From positions 124,001 through 188,000 of the forward strand of contig NZ_JAELVQ010000002.1 in the NCBI RefSeq assembly GCF_016428595.1: a stretch of DNA of 64,000 nucleotides, written 5' to 3'. The notes beneath the pieces are model-generated. The model was not told where the DNA came from. It saw only the letters and a program-made list of their open reading frames with translations, and made no database searches. Below, piece after piece: positions 53,762 to 60,804 of the stretch. Made by a program: the position numbers and the translations under genes. The DNA is from Snuella sedimenti. GTDB lineage: Bacteria; Bacteroidota; Bacteroidia; Flavobacteriales; Flavobacteriaceae. Each line of letters begins with the position of its first letter. Within the stretch, counting starts at the first letter, position 1.

Positions 53762-54944
53762 GCGTTTTAGTTTTTAAAATATTGAATAGTAAGCTCATTA
53801 TACCAATGGGTAATAAAGCACTGAAAAGAAATAATAAGAGGTAGTAGTTTGGTATAAACCCTTTACCATAATAAAACATACCACCTTGTAACATTAAAAG
53901 CAATTCGGTTAAAACAAATCCAAAAATAAAGGTGTAGATGGCGAACGGTAAACTGCTATTACGGCTCACTAATTTACTTTGTAATATAAATGAAAATATA
54001 AAGCCCGATATAATACCCAATAGCGTTAAATGTATAAAACCAATAACGAAATTTCGATGTTGATAAATAACTTCCGATATATCTGGAAGTAGTGAAAGCG
54101 ACCGTAAGAGTATCTTTAAAACAAAACAAAAAATTGCAAAGCTATAAAGATGTACAACAAGCTTTGAGTGTTGTTTTAGTACCAATGGTAGCTTGGGTTT
54201 AATAAGTTGTAAAAAATGAAACAAGGCGACTAACTGAATAATGACGCCAATACCATTTATCCATAACAGACTGTTGTTTTCTATAAACCAGTAAACAGGC
54301 AAAGCAAGCGTTAAGATGGTAGAGGTAACTAAAAGTTTGAAAAAGACCCTAAACCTTTTTGAGTCGCGAAGCTGCAATAGGTGAAATAAAACAGCAACAA
54401 CCGCTATTATAAACCAACCGTTAAACTGGAAGTGCAAAAAGAATTGTATGGCGATTTGATAAAAGGCCGACGCTTGGCCTAACATCGATACAGCCGGTCC
54501 TAAACACCAAACACCTATAGTAGAAATCAACATAAAAATAAGCGAGGTTTTTAACAGGTACTTCGTTACCACCGATTCGGTTTTATGGTGTTTCCAGATA
54601 AGGTATACAAAATAATAACTACAAAAAATATGTAAGGTTGAGAAGCTAATGGATACAGCAGCATAACCTTGAATCGGGAAGCTTAGCATCATACCAATTA
54701 CTGCAAATTCGGTAAACCAAAATAGCCGATTATATATTGGACGCTTTTCTGGTATAAAAAAATGAACAAGCAATACATATAGCATTAAATACAGCCACCC
54801 TAGCATGGCTACGTGCGAATGCGCATGCGTTAAAAAGCGATAATTAAGTCCAATGGGCTGTATATAGGTGTAGCGCAAAGCCAGACCCATAAGGGCGGCA
54901 ATTAAAAAATTAATCAAGCATACAATTACTAGTCTTTTTTGCAT
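53733..54944 (-). CDS. Heme-copper-oxidase-subunit-I-like membrane protein, NO cluster
   Basis: A polytopic protein of 403 aa with about 11-12 transmembrane helices. Helix II carries 'LTHAHSHVAMLGWLYLMLY' (H40, H42, H44), a later helix 'LHFQFNGWFIIAVVAVLFH' (H171), and another 'HRNFVIGFIHLTLLGIISGFI', which aligns in wording with helix X of CcoN/NorB ('GHVHxGALGW') but with Phe in place of the first His. This suggests a distant, perhaps non-catalytic, relative of heme-copper oxidase subunit I. NnrS is an alternative. It is translated with the hemerythrin gene (29-base overlap). The biochemical role is unknown. Confidence 0.55.
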   Translation of the reverse strand: MQKRLVIVCLINFLIAALMGLALRYTYIQPIGLNYRFLTHAHSHVAMLGWLYLMLYVLLVHFFIPEKRPIYNRLFWFTEFAVIGMMLSFPIQGYAAVSISFSTLHIFCSYYFVYLIWKHHKTESVVTKYLLKTSLIFMLISTIGVWCLGPAVSMLGQASAFYQIAIQFFLHFQFNGWFIIAVVAVLFHLLQLRDSKRFRVFFKLLVTSTILTLALPVYWFIENNSLLWINGIGVIIQLVALFHFLQLIKPKLPLVLKQHSKLVVHLYSFAIFCFVLKILLRSLSLLPDISEVIYQHRNFVIGFIHLTLLGIISGFIFSFILQSKLVSRNSSLPFAIYTFIFGFVLTELLLMLQGGMFYYGKGFIPNYYLLLFLFSALLPIGIMSLLFNILKTKTHGQKTLKTP

Positions 54945-55064
54945 AGCTAAATTCTTGTTCGATTAATAGTACTTTAGAAGCAAGAAGGTATAAATATAGA
55001 AGCTTTTAAATGAAGTGGTTTAAACTTTTTAGCCAATTTATAAAAGTTTAAATCACTTCAATAT

Positions 55065-55102
55065 AAAATTCCAGAAAGTAACAAGGACTTTCTGGAATTT
55101 TT
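55065..55102. terminator. Terminator after ric
   Basis: The AAAATTCCAGAAAGT/ACTTTCTGGAATTTT stem (55065-55079 with 55087-55101) lies between ric and the membrane-protein gene on the minus strand. Confidence 0.85.
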
Positions 55103-55150
55103 AAACCAATTAAATTAGAGGGCACTATTAATCAATTCTTAAGCTTCCAA

Positions 55151-55882
55151 TTATGTAAACTGTTTTTCTAATTTAATGGCTTTGGGAAATAAAATGTTAT
55201 TCTCTAAATGAATATGTAAATGCAAATCCTTTTCAAATTCTTCTAGCATTGCAAACGTTACGCGGTATGTATTACAGGCATCAGCTGGAGGCGTATAATT
55301 ATTTGTTAGTTCTGCAATTTTTCTAAAACGCTCTCCTTCATTGTCATGTTCCTGCATCATCATGGTAATTGGATTTTCAACCGTTCCAAATTGAGGTGCT
55401 TGTATTGGATTTTGATCTAAAGTTGCTTGCACCATTTTTTTTACGAAAGGGAATAATATCAATTCTTCTTTTTTCATATGGGCAGCTAATTCCCTGGAAG
55501 ATGCCACGAATAAAGCGTTTATTTCTAATAGTTCCCGATGCCTTTCACCATGAACACGGCATAATTTATCTAAAAATTGTCTCAGTACGGGAACTTTTTC
55601 TTCTACATACCTATGATGTTTCTTTTCTATATATTCTGTAAGCAGATCTAAAGGCCATGACTTGTAATCAATAGACTGGTTTGCTGAGGTATTTATAACA
55701 CTGTTTAGTTTATCTAATAGTTCGTCGCTGTCTATTCCTTTTTTTTCGCAAACCTCTTCAATGGTTCTCTGGCCTTTACAGCAAAAATCAATACCATAGT
55801 TACTAAATATGGCAGCTGTTCTATAATCTTCGGCTACAAATTGTCCGATTTGTTTTTGTGAATTGTTGTTTAATACTTCCAT
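55151..55882 (-). CDS. ric: Iron-sulfur cluster repair di-iron protein (Ric/YtfE/ScdA)
   Basis: Repairs Fe-S clusters and relieves nitrosative stress. The 243-aa protein has an N-terminal DUF542/ScdA_N part with 'IFSNYGIDFCCKGQRTIEEVC' (double Cys) and a hemerythrin-like di-iron domain (His in 'YIEKKHHRYV', 'VHGERHREL', 'HMKKEELILFPF', 'QEHDNEGERF', 'HLHIHLENNILFP'). The candidate operator AGGATAAAATTGTCTTA sits 15 bases before its start, matching the one before nirK. It is downstream of the Rrf2 regulator gene but has its own control region. Confidence 0.95.
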   Translation of the reverse strand: MEVLNNNSQKQIGQFVAEDYRTAAIFSNYGIDFCCKGQRTIEEVCEKKGIDSDELLDKLNSVINTSANQSIDYKSWPLDLLTEYIEKKHHRYVEEKVPVLRQFLDKLCRVHGERHRELLEINALFVASSRELAAHMKKEELILFPFVKKMVQATLDQNPIQAPQFGTVENPITMMMQEHDNEGERFRKIAELTNNYTPPADACNTYRVTFAMLEEFEKDLHLHIHLENNILFPKAIKLEKQFT

Positions 55883-55896
55883 AATGCTATTTATTT

Positions 55897-55913
55897 AGGA
55901 TAAAATTGTCTTA
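55897..55913 (-). promoter_or_regulatory. Candidate NO-responsive operator before ric
   Basis: AGGATAAAATTGTCTTA read on plus (ric is on minus). It differs from the nirK copy at one base, and the flanking TTA and TTTGT are shared as well. It lies between the Rrf2 stop and the ric start. Confidence 0.7.
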
Positions 55914-55937
55914 TTTGTGATTAAATTTTTTTGTTCT

Positions 55938-56378
55938 TTACGTAATAGTTTTTAAAAAGGAAGCTCCAGATTTTATATTAAGTGCTAATTCTTCAAGACT
56001 TGTGTGTTCTAACATGTGTTTGAGTTCGTCTCGTACAACTTTAAATTTATCATGTACAGGGCAGGGTCTGTTTTCATCGCAGGTATGAAGCCCTAAACCA
56101 CAACCATTATAAATCTTGTCGCCATCAATTGCATTCACAATCTGTGATAATTTAATTAAAGCAATGTCCTTTTTGTCTATTTCAAAACCACCATAAGCGC
56201 CTTTTACCGAATTAATGACACCGTGCCTTACTAAGGCTTGCAAAATTTTGGCAGTAAAAGCTTGGGGGGAATCAATTTCTTCGGCTATTTCTTTAGGACT
56301 AACACGTTTACCTTCAAAAGAGTTTATCGCTATAAAAATAGACGCCTTAATTCCATATTCACAAGCTTTTGAAAACAT
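55938..56378 (-). CDS. Rrf2-family transcription regulator, probably NO-sensing (NsrR-like)
   Basis: A regulator of 146 aa. The winged helix-turn-helix is 'MFSKACEYGIKASIFIA...VSPKEIAEEIDSPQAFTAKILQALVRHGVINSVKGAYGGFEI'. The cluster loop has three cysteines, 'NGCGLGLHTCDENRPCPVH' (C-x6-C-x5-C), as in NsrR/IscR. An Fe-S cluster destroyed by NO would release repression. Its neighbours are ric, the hemerythrin and nirK, and a 20-base dyad lies 43 bases before its own start, suggesting autoregulation. Confidence 0.88.
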   Translation of the reverse strand: MFSKACEYGIKASIFIAINSFEGKRVSPKEIAEEIDSPQAFTAKILQALVRHGVINSVKGAYGGFEIDKKDIALIKLSQIVNAIDGDKIYNGCGLGLHTCDENRPCPVHDKFKVVRDELKHMLEHTSLEELALNIKSGASFLKTIT

Positions 56379-56420
56379 TCTTATTGGTTTTGTTTGGTCA
56401 AATGTAGAAAATAATTTTAA

Positions 56421-56440
56421 TTAAGACAAATTTATCTTAA
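56421..56440 (-). promoter_or_regulatory. Candidate operator before the Rrf2 regulator
   Basis: TTAAGACAAATTTATCTTAA, palindromic at 18 of 20 positions. It shares the A(A/G)GAyAAAwTTrTCTTA core with the nirK and ric sites. Confidence 0.65.
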
Positions 56441-56621
56441 TTTAAATTAATTTTTAAAGAAGATAGCCATTAATGAGGTCTGTTGATGTGGTATTGTAGA
56501 TGGATTTGCTGTATCGAAGCGGCAAATTGGTTGTATAGGGCTTTTGTGTAGTATTTTTAACATGCTTTTAAGGAAACAATCATTATATTTACTTAGCTTA
56601 TATTTATTAAATTTTAGACAC

Positions 56622-59390
56622 ATGACAAACATCAATCAAAACATCAAAGTATTAATGCTTTTTGTAATGCTAGTGGTTAGTCCACTGGTTTCCAAAGCAC
56701 AAATTAAACAGACTGCCAGTGTTGAAGGTATTTCTGAGTACGTTTTAGGAAATGGTATGAAAGTATTATTGTTTCCCGATAATTCTTCACAAACTATTAC
56801 GGTTAATATAACTTATAAGGTGGGATCACGCCATGAAGGATATGGCGAAAAAGGGATGGCCCACCTATTAGAGCATATGGTATTTAAAGGAACGCCGAAC
56901 CATCCGGATATTCCCAAGGAATTAACAGCTCGCGGAGCTAGACCTAATGGAACGACTTGGTACGATAGAACAAATTATTTTGAAACCTTTAATGCAACCG
57001 ATGAAAACTTGGACTGGGCTCTAGACTTGGAAGCCGATAGAATGGTTAATTCTTATATAGCTAAAGAAGATTTAGAATCGGAGTTTTCAGTAGTGAGAAA
57101 TGAATTTGAAAGTGGTGAAAATTCGCCCTCCAGTGTGCTTATGCAAAAAGTGATAAGTAGTGCTTATTTGTGGCATAATTACGGAAAGTCAACCATTGGT
57201 AACCGATCGGATATAGAACGTGTTCCCATAGAAAACTTAAAGGCTTTTTATAAAAAATATTACCGTCCAGACAATGCTGTACTTATGGTTACTGGAAAGT
57301 TTGAAACAGAAAAGACATTGGCTCTTATTGAGAAAAAGTTTGGAGCAATCAAAAATCCAGAACACCCTTTAAGGGATATCCCCACCATAGAGCCTCCTCA
57401 AGATGGAGAAAAAAGAGTGACTTTAAGTAGGGTGGGAGACTTACAAATTGTTTCGGCATTATACCATACACCAGCGGGATCTCATGAAGATTATGCCGCT
57501 ATGGCAGTTGCAGAAAATGTACTTACAGATCAACCTTCGGGACGTTTATACAAAGCTTTAGTTGATAGTCAGAAAGCATCATCGGTATGGTCTTTTTCGC
57601 CTTTTACCAAAGAACCTTCCTTCATGTATTTTAATGTTAATGTGCCTTCCGATAAATCTTTAAATGAAGCCGAAAATACACTATTAACTGTTTTGGATGA
57701 TCTGAGTAGTAATCCAATAACAGAAGAGGAGCTAAATAGAGCAAAGGCCAATTTACTTAAGCGATACGATCAAATTTTTAGAAATTCAGCCTATTTAGGT
57801 ACTTACATGAGCGAGTTTATAGGTGCAGGTGATTGGCGATTATCCTTTATACACAGAGATAGGATCGAGAGTATGACTGTTGAAAAGATTAACCAAGCCA
57901 GTCAAAGATATTTTATAAATACCAATAGAACGGTTGGTAATTTTATCCCAACAAAAAAGCCAATTAGGGTAGAAATTGAGCATACAGAAGGTTTAGAAGA
58001 TTTAGTGTCGAACTATAAGGGAAAGGAAGGTTATGGTACAGGAGAAGCGTTTGACGTGTCTTATGAAAATATTCAGGAAAGATTGGATGCTGGCATCTTA
58101 AAAAATACACCTATAGAATATGGGTTTATTAAAAAGGACAACAGAGGAAAAACGGTCACCTTATCATTTACTTTTAGAAACGGTAATGTAAACGACTTTA
58201 TGAATAAAGGACGTTTAGCAAGTTATACGGCAAGAATGCTTAATAAAGGAACGGTAAATAATACGCGGCAAGATATTGAAGATAAACTAAGTGCCATAAA
58301 ATCATCTATAAGTTTTGGAGGCTCTAATGGACGTGTAACAGCGAATATAAGTACCAAGGAAGAACATATTATGGAGGCTTTGTCGTTAATGACCGATATG
58401 CTAAAAAATCCTAAGTTCGATGAAGCAGAACTTGAAAAACTTAAAACCCAAGAGTTGGCAAGTATTGAGCAAAACAAAACTGAACCACAGTACCTAGCAA
58501 GTAAGACATTAGGATTGCTTAATCAGAATTACCCTAAAGGACACCCGCTTCACGCGAATACCATAGAGGAAGATATTGTAGATATTAAAGCGGTTAATGT
58601 AGAAGCTATACAGGCGTATTACGATGCGTTTTATGGCATATCCGATAATGCAACCTTAGTAGCTATAGGTAATATTAATGAGCAAGAGTTGAAGGACTAT
58701 TTTGAAAAAGAATATGCCGATTTTAAATCGGATAAACCTTATGTGCCAATTTCGGATGTATTTATACCAAATGCCGTTGCTAACGAAAAAATTAAAACGC
58801 CAGATAAAAAGAACGCAATAAGCATAGGGCTTTTGTCTTTTGAAGGGAGTCAGGTCGATGAGGACTATGCTGCATTGCAAATAGCAAGCACTATTTTTGG
58901 TGGTGGCGTTTTAAGTTCAAGGATAACAACCAGATTACGCCAGAACGATGGGGTTAGCTATGGAGCCGGAGGTTACGTAAATGTTGATGCCGATGAAAAA
59001 GGTAAAAAGTCTTCTATAGTAGTTTATGCTATTTATGCTCCGGAAAATGCTTCAAAAGTACAAACAGGGTTTCAAGAGGAAATAGCTCGTTTTATTAATG
59101 ATGGTATTACTGAAGAAGAATTAGAGGTCGCTGTTACCAGTTGGGTACAAGGACGTAACGTATCCAGGGCTAAGGATAATGAATTATCAGGTTTAATTAA
59201 CAATAACCTCTACTACGATAGAGATATGATGTTTCATAAAAGTATTGAAGACCGTGTTGAAAAATTAACTGTAGCAAAGGTAAATGAAGTCATAAAAAAA
59301 TATTTTAAAACTTTCGATAAATGGACTGTTGTAAATGCAGGTGATTTTGAAGATTTTGAAATTAAGAATTCTAATAAAAAGGTGGATTAA
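56622..59390 (+). CDS. M16-family zinc peptidase (pitrilysin type), two-domain, exported
   Basis: A protein of 922 aa with a signal peptide ending near VSKAQ. The zinc motif HxxEH is in 'GMAHLLEHMVFKGT' with the distal Glu in 'EFSVVRNEFESGENSP'. The second half (about 470-920) repeats the fold without an intact motif ('FGGGVLSSRITTRLRQNDGVSYGAGGY'), as usual in the family. It degrades peptides in the periplasm. The ATG at 56622 is chosen over 56544 to place the signal peptide first. Its TAA stop is the first base of a dispersed repeat. Confidence 0.92.
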   Translation: MTNINQNIKVLMLFVMLVVSPLVSKAQIKQTASVEGISEYVLGNGMKVLLFPDNSSQTITVNITYKVGSRHEGYGEKGMAHLLEHMVFKGTPNHPDIPKELTARGARPNGTTWYDRTNYFETFNATDENLDWALDLEADRMVNSYIAKEDLESEFSVVRNEFESGENSPSSVLMQKVISSAYLWHNYGKSTIGNRSDIERVPIENLKAFYKKYYRPDNAVLMVTGKFETEKTLALIEKKFGAIKNPEHPLRDIPTIEPPQDGEKRVTLSRVGDLQIVSALYHTPAGSHEDYAAMAVAENVLTDQPSGRLYKALVDSQKASSVWSFSPFTKEPSFMYFNVNVPSDKSLNEAENTLLTVLDDLSSNPITEEELNRAKANLLKRYDQIFRNSAYLGTYMSEFIGAGDWRLSFIHRDRIESMTVEKINQASQRYFINTNRTVGNFIPTKKPIRVEIEHTEGLEDLVSNYKGKEGYGTGEAFDVSYENIQERLDAGILKNTPIEYGFIKKDNRGKTVTLSFTFRNGNVNDFMNKGRLASYTARMLNKGTVNNTRQDIEDKLSAIKSSISFGGSNGRVTANISTKEEHIMEALSLMTDMLKNPKFDEAELEKLKTQELASIEQNKTEPQYLASKTLGLLNQNYPKGHPLHANTIEEDIVDIKAVNVEAIQAYYDAFYGISDNATLVAIGNINEQELKDYFEKEYADFKSDKPYVPISDVFIPNAVANEKIKTPDKKNAISIGLLSFEGSQVDEDYAALQIASTIFGGGVLSSRITTRLRQNDGVSYGAGGYVNVDADEKGKKSSIVVYAIYAPENASKVQTGFQEEIARFINDGITEEELEVAVTSWVQGRNVSRAKDNELSGLINNNLYYDRDMMFHKSIEDRVEKLTVAKVNEVIKKYFKTFDKWTVVNAGDFEDFEIKNSNKKVD

Positions 59391-59455
59391 TCGAAAAGAA
59401 TCCCTCGAGGCTCTGCCTCGGGGATAGTTCGTTTCAAGAAACTCATTATTTAAAG
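59388..59455 (+). repeat. Dispersed hairpin repeat, copy B
   Basis: It begins at the TAA stop of the M16 peptidase gene and is about 88 percent identical to copy A (51126-51192). Here the centre folds well: CCTCGAGGC with GCCTCGGGG around a TCT loop, 9 bp with one G-U. Confidence 0.75.
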
Positions 59456-59472
59456 AAGAAGAAGAAGAAACT

Positions 59473-59510
59473 AAAGCCAATTTGCCATCTCACAAATTGG
59501 CTTTTTTTTT
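59473..59510. terminator. Terminator between the M16 peptidase and PepSY genes
   Basis: The AAGCCAATTTG/CAAATTGGCTT stem is followed by eight or more T on plus. Confidence 0.9.
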
Positions 59511-59528
59511 GAAATCTGTCAATTTTTG

Positions 59529-60662
59529 TCAGACACCAATTTGTTTTTTCCTTTTGTAGGTACGACCATACCATAAAAGGATTCCTGTAACGGGCAATGA
59601 TGCTGTAAGGAGACTAATTAAAAAGGCAATTATTTTTCCAGCTAGCCCACCGATTGCGCCAATGTGAATATCATAGTTCATACGTAAAATCTTGTCAGCC
59701 ACTTTAGCATCACTATATTTTCCATAGATACCAGGGGTTTCAATTTCTTCTAAAGTGTACTGGTCAAAAAAGCGAAAGTCGGAATCATAATATAAGCCTT
59801 TACTGTTGGAAACTTCTATATCTATACTTGATGAATCCGATTTGGGGTAATGGAGTTCAAAGCTTTTTGCATTAGGTGATTCTTTTTGAAGCATTACTAT
59901 CAAACGATCAATAGGAGCTGTATTGGTATCGGTAACTAAGCTTTTGTTAATGTTATTAGGGATAATGAACTGAGGTACTTTGTCGCCTCCCGCCGATTTG
60001 TATACAACATATTTTAACCAGTTATACGATATTACCGACCCCGTAAAGGCAAGTGCCAAGGCAAGTGAACATATATAGAAACCTATAACACTATGTAGGT
60101 CAAAGTTCTTGCGCTTCCATCTTGTGCTAGGCTTCCATTCAAAAGTTAAACGTTGTTTTAAGTTTTTACGCCTTTTTGGTAGCCATAGAATAAAACCAGA
60201 GATGATGATAAGAATAAACACGAGTATAGAGATACCTACTACCTGTTCGCCAATTTTTTTAGGTAACCATAGGCGCATGTGCCCTTTTAGAATAAAAGCA
60301 AAGAAGCCTGAAAGGTGGTTGTCTACCTTAATGACTGCGCCTGAGTAAGGATTTAAAAACACACTTTGATAAAATTCAGGTTGTCTGTTATAAAATATAA
60401 CTTCAATGGCATCATCTGGTTGCTTAAACACAGTACCATGAATGCTGTTGTTTGGGAAAACGGACTTGGCATAAATTTGAGCTTCTGTAGGGGTTAAGAT
60501 AGGTTTGTTTTGTGGGATTATTTTTTTATAATCATTATATGTGTTTTCTATTTCTTCTTTAAAAGCCCAGCAACAACCCGTTATAGCGACTATAAAAACT
60601 ACAAAACCAGTTGTAAGCCCTAATATTTTATGAAGTGTAAGGATACTTTTTTTGAATGTCAT
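59529..60662 (-). CDS. PepSY-associated transmembrane protein (ferric-reductase-like)
   Basis: A protein of 377 aa with four main transmembrane helices (about 14-36, 140-165, 192-217, 338-365) and PepSY domains in the long periplasmic loops. Membrane-embedded His occur in 'LTLHKILGLTTGF', 'HMRLWLP', 'NFDLHSVIGFYICS' and 'MNYDIHIGAIGGLAGK', which fits the b-type heme reductases that free iron from siderophores (PiuB/FoxB-like). It is downstream of a siderophore-type TonB receptor on the same strand, supporting a role in iron uptake. Confidence 0.88.
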   Translation of the reverse strand: MTFKKSILTLHKILGLTTGFVVFIVAITGCCWAFKEEIENTYNDYKKIIPQNKPILTPTEAQIYAKSVFPNNSIHGTVFKQPDDAIEVIFYNRQPEFYQSVFLNPYSGAVIKVDNHLSGFFAFILKGHMRLWLPKKIGEQVVGISILVFILIIISGFILWLPKRRKNLKQRLTFEWKPSTRWKRKNFDLHSVIGFYICSLALALAFTGSVISYNWLKYVVYKSAGGDKVPQFIIPNNINKSLVTDTNTAPIDRLIVMLQKESPNAKSFELHYPKSDSSSIDIEVSNSKGLYYDSDFRFFDQYTLEEIETPGIYGKYSDAKVADKILRMNYDIHIGAIGGLAGKIIAFLISLLTASLPVTGILLWYGRTYKRKKQIGV

Positions 60663-60702
60663 ATTTTGGGAAATGAGGAGTGAAAAGTAAATTAGACGTT
60701 AC

Positions 60703-60765
60703 GTTGAACACCGTCGAAATGTTTTAGTGCTTGGTGATCAAACATAGGTTTCGACGGTACTCAAC
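60703..60765. repeat. Intergenic inverted repeat between PepSY and siderophore receptor genes
   Basis: GTTGAACACCGTCGAAA (60703-60719) and TTTCGACGGTACTCAAC (60749-60765) pair at 15 of 17 positions around a 29-base loop. It has no T-run and resembles G+C-richer dispersed intergenic repeats of flavobacteria. The G+C content stands out from the surroundings. Confidence 0.6.
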
Positions 60766-60804
60766 CAGACAAATCATTAACAGGTCTTTAATTGTTAAGC
60801 AGGT

